Below, one piece after another: positions 36,401 to 44,209 of a stretch of DNA of 64,000 bases. The notes below the pieces were generated by a model. The model searched no databases. It had not been told where the DNA came from and saw only the letters and a list, made by a program, of their open reading frames with translations. The translations under genes were made by a program, and so were the position numbers. Numbering within the stretch: position 1 is the stretch's first letter; every line of letters starts with the position of its first letter. Source of the DNA: Paenibacillus thalictri (GTDB taxonomy: Bacteria; Bacillota; Bacilli; Paenibacillales; NBRC-103111); NCBI RefSeq assembly GCF_004307995.1, contig NZ_SIRE01000014.1:1-64000 (forward strand), read 5' to 3'.

Positions 36401-38389
36401 TCGACTAAAGCTGCATATGGAGCACTACCTATTTCTATCAATGGTTTTAATGTAACTTTTCCATCTAATCACCAATTTCAAGTTGGAGACAAGGTAGGAT
36501 ACAATGATACTGTATCTCATATAATTTTTGATACTGTAAATGTAACCGCTGTTTCTGGCGCAGTTGTAACATTGGATATGGTTGACTCATTAACTACGAA
36601 TATTCCAGTTTATATTTTTAGTAGAGATGTAGGTAATTTTGGAGCTAACGCACATGCCGAAGGAAGTAATACAATTTCTGGCGGCAATTCTTCACATGCA
36701 GAGGGAATAAACACGATTGCACTTGGAGATTATTCACATGCAGAAGGACTTGGCACAACATCATCTGGTACAAAATCACATGCTGAGGGTGATAGTACAT
36801 CAGCAAGCGGTGAGTCATCACACGCTGAAGGTAGTAATACAATAGCATCTGGCAAGTATTCTCATTCTGAGGGGTATTATACAAAGGCGACAAATGAATC
36901 AGCTCATGCTGAAGGTAATTCAGTAGAAGCATCTGGGAAACACTCCCACGCTGAGGGTGGCAATACACGTGCATTTAGCGACTATTCACATGTGGAGGGC
37001 AATGCTTCTATCACTCATTTTGCTACTTTAGCAACCAAATGTACTGCTCTTGGTGGCACATATGATGGTGGAATGAACTCTATACAAGTTGAAAGTACTG
37101 GTGGTTTTGCCGCTAATAGTCCAATTACTTTAATTGCTCCTGATAATACTGCTATTTACAACAGAGCAGTATATTTAGTGAACTCATCAACTGAATTGGT
37201 ATTAATGATGTCAGATGGGACAATTCCAGTATCTGGAATTTTCCCAGTTTCATTTGTTGGATATACAGTTTTAAAAGCAACAGGCACCGCATCTGGTTCA
37301 CATGCTGAGGGGAATGCTACTTTATCATCAGGTGACGGCACACATTCAGAAGGTGTTAGCACTAAAGCAATTGGTATTGCCGCCCATGCCGAAGGTTATG
37401 GAAGCCAAGCTAGTGGAAATTACTCTCACGCAGAAGGTTATCAGACGTACGCAGGTCAAGTAGCCGCACATGCTGAGGGCTACAACACAGTAGCAAGATC
37501 AGCGTATTCACATGCAGAAGGCTACAACACGGTTGCAACTTCACCAGCTTCACACGCAGAGGGATACAATACTTTAGTAAGTGGATACTATGCTCATGCA
37601 AAGGGATATTTTACAAATGCAAATGTATTTGCTTCTCATGTTATGGGACAATATAATAAACAACTTAGTGGCAATCCAGTTGCATATTCTTCAAGTGGTG
37701 ATGCATTTGTCATTGGCTGTGGAACCAGTGATACTAATGTGGGCAATGCATTCAGAGTAACTTATACTGGCAAAGTATATGGCTCAGGTACTTTCGGAAC
37801 TTCTGGTGCCGATTATGCAGAATATTTTGAGTGGTCTGATGGAAACGAAAATGCAGAAGATCGTGTTGGTACATTTGTTACCTTAGATGAAGATAAGATT
37901 AGAATTGCTAACTCCAATGATAGTTATATCTTAGGTGTAGTATCTGTTAATCCTTCTGTTGCTGGTGACACTTATGAAGATGACTGGTGTGGCAAATATC
38001 TTACTGATGAATGGGGAAGATTCCAATATCAAGAAGTCGAAATGCCCGCAGAATATAATTTGTTTAAGCATAATGCATTTCTTGACGAAGAAGGCAATAT
38101 TTTAAGAGAAGCTTATGAAGAACAAATTGAGATTAGACCAGAAAGAACGGAAATTCATCAAGTCTTAAATCCTGAATGGGATGGAAGTAAGCCATACATT
38201 CCACGAAGCGAAAGAAAAGAGTGGAGCGTAGTTGGTATGATGGGTAAACTCCTTGTGCGTGATGATGGAACATGTGTTGTTAACGGGTATTGCAAATCTA
38301 ACGATGAAGGAATTGCAACAAATTCTGAAAATGGCCATCGAGTTATGAAGCGGATTACTGACAATATTGTTCAAATTTTAGTTAAATAG
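33431..38389 (+). CDS. Giant tail fibre with heptad coiled coil, 24 SHAEG head repeats and C-terminal self-cleaving chaperone domain
   Basis: The product is 1,652 residues; GGGAGG precedes the ATG. An N-terminal attachment domain (1 to about 110; YTESIITVRRKGDSSDPYIP) leads into an Ala-rich helix (about 140-260). A strict 7-residue coiled coil of the type SRANAEV-ARTTEES-NRVSAEI follows (about 265-462). Two copies of a GGYASLxVDGKIPMxQIPD motif come next. From about 900 to 1390 there are 24 repeats of about 14 residues centred on SHAEG, the YadA/Hia-type left-handed trimeric beta-roll. They fall in three blocks separated by two inserted beta domains that could be receptor-binding. Residues about 1455-1652 match the Peptidase_G2 intramolecular-chaperone autoprotease of phage fibres (YAEYFEWSDGNENAEDRVG; SYILGVVSVNPSV). 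It is expected to trimerise, fold and be clipped. Confidence 0.85.
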   Translation: MSSFDYTESIITVRRKGDSSDPYIPISINKTIKNGLVQLPEIPDIFQCVAIAGNGETWFEIQNGTPVSTQYKVSYLHGYVEFDPANEGKTLNFSFLGTGNVFISSERVWVESDGNNVTKTLADVIAASATAIEILEPALEVIDDAKNATSAANTSAVSANTAANTANAAATNADQKAMLANAAADNANSKADLADQKANLAAEKAALANTAADLATSKATLADQSAINANIAAAAAVTAKENTDVATQSAIDATNSANNTNDDIQAAEVVRVSQENTRQSNESARTVEESARQLAETSRANAEVARTTEESNRVSAEIVRQNHESDRQSAEIARADAESIRVANENSHISEETARTNAESSRATAENERVDNETARQSGETNRETAESNRAIAETNRVDAESSRLLSESDRVSVENQRVIAENTRISAETDRETAEADRANAENTRVSNETSRQQNETTRQNGYVAFSLIEPYNSEHPYVPLNKVIFNGSTYQCIASSLGNAPTDTNYWILIAQKGVDGTGSGTVTSVSSANGDIIVSNPTDTPTLTVNSGTGANQLLKIGSDGKVSADLLKDGSINIAVKASDKSNWDAKQDILGFTPENPANKAQPGGYASLDVDGKIPMEQIPDDVITNLDWDNITNKPTSTVGEIDVAVSKTVDIGDLQNLYTSSKSNLVAAINEAYMSSGSKLVMLRNTVDVSASSSSASIGISDFNKDNDTLMVYVNSVYIEQNVDYTVSNDSLQIFKVTGNWDVGTHINFVVLKNVATTVTMIDPSQIQDGSIQDSKLHANNKIGQLSNLTTTAKSNVVSAINELRSDLNAKQDDLGFIPEDAANKAQPGGYASLGVDGKIPMRQIPDEIATNITPESIGAETPNGAQAKATQAKDDAFAYANQFDERGTGTNSHAEGDGTIASGESSHSEGINTIASGKATHAEGWSSNASGNYSHAEGRATKSIGLYSHAEGSFAQSIGTNSHAEGEGTKAVSRNSHAEGYSTKAAYGALPISINGFNVTFPSNHQFQVGDKVGYNDTVSHIIFDTVNVTAVSGAVVTLDMVDSLTTNIPVYIFSRDVGNFGANAHAEGSNTISGGNSSHAEGINTIALGDYSHAEGLGTTSSGTKSHAEGDSTSASGESSHAEGSNTIASGKYSHSEGYYTKATNESAHAEGNSVEASGKHSHAEGGNTRAFSDYSHVEGNASITHFATLATKCTALGGTYDGGMNSIQVESTGGFAANSPITLIAPDNTAIYNRAVYLVNSSTELVLMMSDGTIPVSGIFPVSFVGYTVLKATGTASGSHAEGNATLSSGDGTHSEGVSTKAIGIAAHAEGYGSQASGNYSHAEGYQTYAGQVAAHAEGYNTVARSAYSHAEGYNTVATSPASHAEGYNTLVSGYYAHAKGYFTNANVFASHVMGQYNKQLSGNPVAYSSSGDAFVIGCGTSDTNVGNAFRVTYTGKVYGSGTFGTSGADYAEYFEWSDGNENAEDRVGTFVTLDEDKIRIANSNDSYILGVVSVNPSVAGDTYEDDWCGKYLTDEWGRFQYQEVEMPAEYNLFKHNAFLDEEGNILREAYEEQIEIRPERTEIHQVLNPEWDGSKPYIPRSERKEWSVVGMMGKLLVRDDGTCVVNGYCKSNDEGIATNSENGHRVMKRITDNIVQILVK

Positions 38390-38398
38390 CAATTGATC

Positions 38399-38434
38399 TA
38401 GGAGATCATCCAACAGGACGGTCTCTTTTTATTA
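38399..38434 (+). terminator. Terminator after the giant fibre gene
   Basis: GAGATC and GGTCTC (one wobble pair) form a stem around a 12-nt loop, followed by TTTTTATT. Confidence 0.6.
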
Positions 38435-38452
38435 TGGTTAAGGAGGTTTCGA

Positions 38453-38986
38453 ATGTCAGGATACATTAAAAAAGAACAGTTACATCAAGAACTAAACAAT
38501 ATAATCGAAGGTAAACAAGACAACCTAAACTACATTCCCGAAAACTCTGAAAACAAAGGTATTGCGGGAGGATATGCAGGGTTAGATACCACAGCAAAAA
38601 TTCCAACAAATCAATTACCTGATTCGATACTCGGTCAAGTTGAATATATAGGGACTTGGAATGCGACGACAAATACCCCAACTTTGCCAAGTGCTGATAT
38701 TGCAAAAGGACAGTATTATGTTGTGGAGACAGAAGGAATATATCAGAGTATTGAATTTAAAGTAGGGGATTGGATAATTTCGAACGGCAGTGTGTGGCAA
38801 AAGGTAGATAACACCGATGCCGTTCCGACTGTTTTCGGCCGTACAGGAAACATTGTAGCTGCTCCGGGTGATTACACAGCTACCCAGGTAACCTTTAGCC
38901 CGGCTCCGGGGATGACAGCAACAAATGTGCAGGCAGGCATAGTGGAGGCTTTTCAACTAATTGCCCTAGCAAAATCGTATAGTTAA
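38453..38986 (+). CDS. Tail fibre-associated protein
   Basis: The product is 177 residues with AAGGAGG upstream. Residues about 17-65 repeat, in altered form, the module seen twice in the giant fibre (LNYIPENSENKGIAGGYAG, KIPTNQLPDSI). The middle (GTWNATTNTPTLPSADIAKGQYYVV...FKVGDWIISNGSVWQKVD) is a carbohydrate-binding-like beta fold common in phage tail fibres. The end carries VFGRTGNIVAAPGDYTATQV, another fibre motif. It is probably a second fibre or fibre-tip subunit sharing ancestry with the upstream gene. Confidence 0.7.
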   Translation: MSGYIKKEQLHQELNNIIEGKQDNLNYIPENSENKGIAGGYAGLDTTAKIPTNQLPDSILGQVEYIGTWNATTNTPTLPSADIAKGQYYVVETEGIYQSIEFKVGDWIISNGSVWQKVDNTDAVPTVFGRTGNIVAAPGDYTATQVTFSPAPGMTATNVQAGIVEAFQLIALAKSYS

Positions 38987-39009
38987 TACTATGAGGGGAG
39001 GTGTTAAAA

Positions 39010-40632
39010 ATGCCAGCAGCACCGACTGTTCCAGACCAACCTAACCTATTGGCGCCAACAAATGGGTCTTATTTTCGAGATGTGCCGATAACGTTTAGCT
39101 GGACATATTTTGATATTGGTGGATTGCCGCAAACGTCTTTCAGCATCGAAATATCTTATAACAACTTCTCAAGTTCAGTATTTAGTAGTGGGTGGATAAA
39201 TAGTTCTGCAACGAGTTACACGTGGTCTGGTTATCCTTATGGCGGTGAAAGTCATTGGTTTGAGGGCGTCACCTATTGGCGTATAACTGTTATGAATTCA
39301 GCTTATGGAGCAAGTCCAGTCTCAGCCATCGGATACTTTACAGTGGATAGCCAAGCGCCTACAATTGGTAGTATAACGGTGGAACAGAGAACTAATCAAC
39401 CAACGCAACGTATGTATATATACGGTGTAGCGGATACTGGCTCTGGGGTTGATGCTGTACACGCATATATTCTTAATCTAGCCGGGTCAGCATGGGCTGG
39501 CCCCTTCCTTGCAACAAGTGCAGGGAGCGGTATATGGTACTATGACTTCAATCTTGCGTATGAAGGAAATGGTACTCATATTGTTCGATTCTGGGTTTAT
39601 GATAAAAGTGGAAACGGAATGTATATCGATTCCTCTATTGTCTACGACACCGTTCCACCATACACCTCTAATATTGTTGTAGACAGCATAACCGCAGGAA
39701 CAATAAGTATACACTGGAATCCCTTTAATGACCCTGACCCAAGTTCAGGAGGATGGAAAAACGCCTATATTACTGTGACTGATTCAACAGGAACTGTACA
39801 GTTACAAGTAATCCCGATAGTTAGCAGTTCTACAACTTACACAGTCGCGGGGCTATCAGCTGGAACAACATACCGAATTGCAGTTCAGTATCAGGATAAC
39901 GCTGGAAACGTGTCAGCAGCCAACTGGGCTGTAGTTACAACCAACTCCGTTCCGTTTGCGCCGGGATTTATTAATATTGTAAGCGGCGAAGGGTATTTTA
40001 TCAACCAGCGCCCCCAAATCAAGGTCAGAGTCCTTGATCCAAATGGAGATACTTTGGTTAACACACATATTCAGATAAGCGATGTTAATACGTTCGCATC
40101 TACCATCGTAGACTCATATTCTGCTTCGAATCCTGGTTGGTCAAGCGCAACCGCTATGTCAAATACAGATATTGCGTACAATCCGCAGGTCGATTTGGGG
40201 ACAGGTATTAGGTATGTCCGACTCCAATCTTATGATGGTAAAGATTGGGGAAATTGGTCATATACGTTTGCCTTTATCATCAAGGCTCCTGATTGGATAG
40301 ACACGATATCAGATACGGCAACAGCGGTAAATAAAGCTTGGATTGATCAGTTACGAACTCACATAAATGGCATCCGCGCCGCTCGTGGGATTAGTCCTGC
40401 TGTATGGACAGATACTGCCATATCATCCAGCTCTGGTAATACTGCGGGAACGAGTATCAAGGCCATACATGTAAATGAACTCAGGAATGCGCTCAAAGAC
40501 CTTGCTTATGTTACTGGGATAAGCGTGTCATTTACTGACGACCCAATTATCGCCACCAATGGAAATACTCCTGGGACAGCTAGGAAGGGTAAACATTGGA
40601 ATGAATTACGGAACGCCGCTGTTCTTTTTTAA
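39010..40632 (+). CDS. Fibronectin type III-containing tail-cluster protein
   Basis: The product is about 540 residues; the ATG at 39010 is 8 nt after GGGGAGG, better than the upstream GTG. No signal peptide is seen, consistent with a structural protein exported only as part of a particle. The N-terminal region has Ig/FN3-like modules (PDQPNLLAPTNGSYFRDVPITFSW; GVADTGSGVDAVHAYI; SNIVVDSITAGTISIHWNPF...TVAGLSAGTTYRIAVQYQD). The C-terminal 110 residues form a separate module (WIDQLRTHINGIRAARG; IKAIHVNELRNALKDL; RKGKHWNELRNAAVLF). Its pattern recurs at the end of the papain-like protein at 42097. It is likely to decorate the tail or fibres and bind surfaces. Confidence 0.7.
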   Translation: MPAAPTVPDQPNLLAPTNGSYFRDVPITFSWTYFDIGGLPQTSFSIEISYNNFSSSVFSSGWINSSATSYTWSGYPYGGESHWFEGVTYWRITVMNSAYGASPVSAIGYFTVDSQAPTIGSITVEQRTNQPTQRMYIYGVADTGSGVDAVHAYILNLAGSAWAGPFLATSAGSGIWYYDFNLAYEGNGTHIVRFWVYDKSGNGMYIDSSIVYDTVPPYTSNIVVDSITAGTISIHWNPFNDPDPSSGGWKNAYITVTDSTGTVQLQVIPIVSSSTTYTVAGLSAGTTYRIAVQYQDNAGNVSAANWAVVTTNSVPFAPGFINIVSGEGYFINQRPQIKVRVLDPNGDTLVNTHIQISDVNTFASTIVDSYSASNPGWSSATAMSNTDIAYNPQVDLGTGIRYVRLQSYDGKDWGNWSYTFAFIIKAPDWIDTISDTATAVNKAWIDQLRTHINGIRAARGISPAVWTDTAISSSSGNTAGTSIKAIHVNELRNALKDLAYVTGISVSFTDDPIIATNGNTPGTARKGKHWNELRNAAVLF

Positions 40633-40705
40633 CCCTCCATGGGAGAACGTTTCTGTCCGGTCGGTTTATTTATTGTAATCAACGGGATGGACAGGAGGGG
40701 AAAAT

Positions 40706-41710
40706 ATGAAGATCATACTGGGAAACTCATATTCACAGCTCGTGGATGCTGATGCGGCTGAGTTTTCCCTTAACGAGTATATTAAGCACGAATCGATATC
40801 TATCGTAAGCGTCTAATAATCAGGTGTATTGAAAAAGAAAAACCCATGGTTCATGAGGATCCACAGGCTTTGCGCTATGTACAATGTTGTTTAACTGCTG
40901 GACTCCATGGAAGGTATTCATCAAACAACTCCGGTTGCTGGCGAAATGCAACCGCTGGTAACTGTTGCAACAGATAGACTAGATATTTATACGGGTTCAA
41001 TCCATTTGCCTTTGCTGTTTCTACGATGCTGTAGATCGTTGCACTTGCGGCTGCACCCCGCGGGCTTCCGCTGAACAACCAATTTTTTCGACCGACACTA
41101 AAGGGACGAATGCTGTTTTCTGCTAAATTGTTAGAGATCACACAGTTCCCATCTTGTAAGTAATTCATCAGTGCTTGTTTATGGTTACGCACATAATTCA
41201 GCGCTTCGCCTAGCTTGGATTTGGGAAGAACTTTACCTTTGGCCGTTTCTACCCATGACCAAAAAGCATCGAGTACAGGCTTTTCCTGTACCAGACGTTG
41301 TTCCTTTCGCTCTTTAGGGGCATGAGCTGCAAGCTTTGCCTCCAGCTCAAATAGCTTGTTACAATAGGCTACCCCTTCAGCGGCAAAAGCCCCTTCCGGA
41401 TGTTTCGCCTCCGGTGGCAATGCCTCAACAAACTTACGCCGAAGATGTGCCCAGCACAGACAAGATATCGTCCCTGCTAGATTCACATATCCGGAGTAGG
41501 CATCGCTATGTAAGTATCCCTTGAACCCTTTCAGGAACGCTTGCGGGTACTTCGCTCCTCGCCCTGGTTGGTACTCAATATACGCTAGAAACCCGTCCGA
41601 AGTTTACATTTACTGTGATCGGTGTAAAAGTCAATGGAGATGAAGGCCAGGTATCAATTGCTTTTGTTGAAGACGGTCAAGATTTAATTCTAGCTGTAAC
41701 TATAATCTGA
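40706..41710 (+). pseudogene. Small tail-cluster gene split by an IS66 remnant
   Basis: An AGGAGGGG site precedes an ATG that opens a frame beginning MKIILGNSYSQLVDADAAEF and NEYIKHESISI. The frame then runs into the IS66 end and stops (at 40814). Beyond the element, at about 41588-41710, an open stretch reads RPKFTFTVIGVKVNGDEGQV and SIAFVEDGQDLILAVTII before a stop. It lacks its own start and is probably the displaced 3' half of the same small (about 80-residue) gene. Function unknown. Confidence 0.55.
40805..41583 (-). mobile_element. IS66-family remnant (C-terminal half of transposase plus one terminus)
   Basis: The leftward frame contains the IS66 TnpC C-terminal part. It begins near 41583 (IEYQPGRGAKYPQAFLKGFKGYLHSD) and continues through CWAHLRRKFVEALPPEAKHPEG, ENSIRPFSVGRKNWLFSGSPRGAAASATIYSIVETAKANGLN to a stop at 40875. 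The end at 40805 (GTAAGCGTC) has the 5'-GTAA start typical of IS66 termini. The N-terminal half of the transposase and the accessory genes are gone, so the element cannot move by itself. The other terminus is missing, so no target duplication can be confirmed. Confidence 0.8.
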
Positions 41711-41755
41711 ATAATACGTAAATACAAGTAAATACTTGATAAGGGGTGAACGCGA

Positions 41756-42025
41756 ATGAGTTATTCCGTAGCAACCATTGGTAAAGATTCGGAGGGGTTA
41801 ATGAGGAAATCTAGAGCCAAATGTGAGTGTGGCAGTAGCGCAGAACTTCAATACAAAGCTAAACTTGGTCGGTTTGGTATACATAAAGTGACAGTATTTA
41901 ATGTCCCTGTGTATTCTTGCAATGGTTGCGGGAATAGTTTCATGAACGGTTCTGACGCGAAAAAATTTGCAAAACGCATAGAAGATGCGGTTAAGTCGAA
42001 TCTTATTGAAATTAATTTTGACTGA
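41756..42025 (+). CDS. Small zinc-ribbon protein (YgiT-like finger)
   Basis: The product is 89 residues with AAGGGGTG before the ATG. It has two cysteine pairs, KCECGSS (about residue 24) and YSCNGCGNSF (about 57), separated by a basic beta stretch. This is the arrangement of a YgiT/MqsA-type zinc ribbon without an obvious DNA-binding helix-turn-helix. It is flanked by the split small gene and, after a terminator, the papain-like protein. It could be a small regulator or an antitoxin-like protein; no toxin partner is adjacent. Confidence 0.6.
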   Translation: MSYSVATIGKDSEGLMRKSRAKCECGSSAELQYKAKLGRFGIHKVTVFNVPVYSCNGCGNSFMNGSDAKKFAKRIEDAVKSNLIEINFD

Positions 42026-42045
42026 ATTTAATGATCTGTACTTTC

Positions 42046-42077
42046 TAAAAGTCACCCACAATCGGGTGGCTTTTTTG
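42046..42077 (+). terminator. Rho-independent terminator
   Basis: AAAAGTCACCC and GGGTGGCTTTT enclose ACAATC, followed by a run of T. It separates the zinc-ribbon gene from the papain-like gene, whose ribosome binding site begins about 3 bp later. Confidence 0.8.
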
Positions 42078-42096
42078 ATTTGGAGGGTAAGAACTA

Positions 42097-44130
42097 TTGA
42101 GAACACCTGAACAAATAGAAAAAATAAAAGAAATGTGGGACAGGATTAGATCTGAGGGTAAAGATATACCGGGAGCTATGGCAACACCTGAACAAATAGC
42201 CCAACATGATGAACAACAACGATTAAGGAATCAAAATCAACGAGTTTTAAAAACAAAGCAAAGTGGTGCATTAGTTTCAAGTGAAGTTAGCTCTGAAGAG
42301 TTTTCACAGTCACCGGGGCCAATTGGTGGTGGTGGTGGTGGAACTACAACAGCAGGTATATTTCATCCTGCGCCAAGTTCAGATCAATACATTCCAACAT
42401 ATATTCCACAAATTGTAGATCAAGTCGTTGTAAATCCAGTTACTTGGGAAGTGCCCGGAGAAGCTGGATCTTGTGTAGCTTGTGCAATTGCAACTGCTCT
42501 AAATGTATTGAAGCATCGAGAGTATGGGGCTAAGTATACGAATTTTTCAATTTCATGGATATTTGGGAATAGAGCTGTTACCGATTTTCAAGGGGACGGT
42601 ATGTTTACTTCTCAAGCTCTTTCTAGAGTCCAATCCATCGGTGCACTAAAATATGGAGATTCAATCAATCCTGACTTTGGCGATGCAGAGTGGTATCCCG
42701 ATAATAGATACTATTTATCGTCTTCAGGAAGCACATGGTCTGCAAGGAGTATTGTCGACAATGAGTATTCTTCAGTTGTTTCAAAGGCGAATCTATACAA
42801 AATTGGATCATGGTGGAGTATTACAGATAACGATTCCCTGAAAAATGCCATTACAAATAACGGGGCAGCTCTGATTGACATGTTTTGCGGTGTCGACAGC
42901 ACAAATTCAAACTGGCTTTGGGCTGCAGGGAATAACAATGGGATGTGCAATCAAACAAATTATACAACATCAACTGCACACACCATGTGTGTAATTGGAT
43001 GGAAGAATATTAATAATGAAGGATTTTGGATATGTGCAAATGGATGGGGATATACGGGAGACAACGGTATTTATTATGTAGCCATGAGCCACCCAGCCAT
43101 CTATGGAGCATACGGATTATCCAACACGTCTACTCCTTCACATGTTCCCGATGGAAGGCCGAATAATATCTCCTTCTCACGTGTTGGTTCATCTTCGACA
43201 TACAATATTAATTTTTATGCACAATATACCACGGATTTTACTATGTTTGATGTTTATGCCAATAATAACATGGGTAGTGGAGATGTATATAAAGCGACAA
43301 TTTATCCTACGAAAAGTGAATCGGATAGATATTTATATGATGCAATCTCAGGAACAATAGAATTAGATTCTGAAGGTGTAAATTATACAATAAAATTAAT
43401 TTCTCGTAATGGCATAGGCTACTCATCCAAACATAGGGAAATCAATTTTAGATCGGGCGATTCCACCGCGCCAACCTGGTATAATATGTATGCGGAAAGT
43501 ATAACTTCCCATGCTGCAAAAATAATTGGTCAGGCATACGGAGATGGAGAATCTGGATTAAAACAAGCTAACTTCTATCTCAATGGAAACTTTGTCACCT
43601 CAGTTCCATTTAATATAAATGCTGGGGAAGAGCGTACATATATTATATATAGTATAGCCTGTAATCTATCGAATCTAGTAGAAGATACTGATTATATAGT
43701 TACTGCAAAAGTAGAAGATAAAGCTGGAAATATGTCTGGCAATACTACATTTCCATTTAGAACAAAAAATGTTACTCGTCCCGATTTTTTCAGTTGGACA
43801 TATCCCAAAAATTACAATCAAACGTTCAATCTGACGGCCTCAGAATGGAATAGTCTTCAAGATAATATTAATGACGTTCGAGTAAACTATAAAGCTTTGC
43901 CAAGTTTTCCATTTACAAGAGCAAGTCAAGGAGCGACATTCACAGCAGATATGCTTTTACAAACAATAATAGCTATTTCAGGAGGCCCTTACGGTGTTCA
44001 GGGAACATCACCAACATATTATCTAGGAGTTACTCCGAGTATAGCACCACCAGCATCTAAAAATAAGGGTGATGTAATAACAGCAGATACATTGAACGGA
44101 CTTGTAAGTTCAATAAATTCAGTATTATGA
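42097..44130 (+). CDS. Papain-like cysteine peptidase protein in the tail cluster
   Basis: The product is 677 residues with GGAGGG before a TTG start. It has no signal peptide or membrane segment. Residues 1-60 are a charged helical region, followed by a Gly-rich linker. Residues about 110-340 form a C1 (papain) peptidase fold. The nucleophile is in GEAGSCVACAIATALN (Cys126), the catalytic His in AHTMCVIGW (His295), and Asn in CANGWGYTGDNGIYYV (Asn315). Two FN3-like domains follow (about 350-570; SEGVNYTIKLISRNGIGYSSKH, EDTDYIVTAKVEDKAGNMSG). The C-terminal module (ASEWNSLQDNINDVR, DVITADTLNGLVSSINSVL) resembles that of the protein at 39010. It may process fibres during assembly, digest surface proteins of the target, or be carried as a payload. 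Those roles are inference. Confidence 0.8.
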   Translation: MRTPEQIEKIKEMWDRIRSEGKDIPGAMATPEQIAQHDEQQRLRNQNQRVLKTKQSGALVSSEVSSEEFSQSPGPIGGGGGGTTTAGIFHPAPSSDQYIPTYIPQIVDQVVVNPVTWEVPGEAGSCVACAIATALNVLKHREYGAKYTNFSISWIFGNRAVTDFQGDGMFTSQALSRVQSIGALKYGDSINPDFGDAEWYPDNRYYLSSSGSTWSARSIVDNEYSSVVSKANLYKIGSWWSITDNDSLKNAITNNGAALIDMFCGVDSTNSNWLWAAGNNNGMCNQTNYTTSTAHTMCVIGWKNINNEGFWICANGWGYTGDNGIYYVAMSHPAIYGAYGLSNTSTPSHVPDGRPNNISFSRVGSSSTYNINFYAQYTTDFTMFDVYANNNMGSGDVYKATIYPTKSESDRYLYDAISGTIELDSEGVNYTIKLISRNGIGYSSKHREINFRSGDSTAPTWYNMYAESITSHAAKIIGQAYGDGESGLKQANFYLNGNFVTSVPFNINAGEERTYIIYSIACNLSNLVEDTDYIVTAKVEDKAGNMSGNTTFPFRTKNVTRPDFFSWTYPKNYNQTFNLTASEWNSLQDNINDVRVNYKALPSFPFTRASQGATFTADMLLQTIIAISGGPYGVQGTSPTYYLGVTPSIAPPASKNKGDVITADTLNGLVSSINSVL

Positions 44131-44209
44131 ACAAGGACATTTATATTTCTTCAAGGGACTAGAGAGTGTCTTTTTAAATTAATTACAAAGAAAGGATGAA
44201 TATTAATAC

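Noticed and set aside
36120..37610. CRISPR-like array of short DNA repeats
   Set aside because: The repetition is the coding of SHAEG protein repeats. Spacing and sequence are not conserved at DNA level, and no cas genes are present.
21225..44130. Contractile (PBSX or R-type) tail
   Set aside because: There is no sheath, LysM baseplate, spike or wedge gene. Dit and Tal follow the tape measure as in siphophages.
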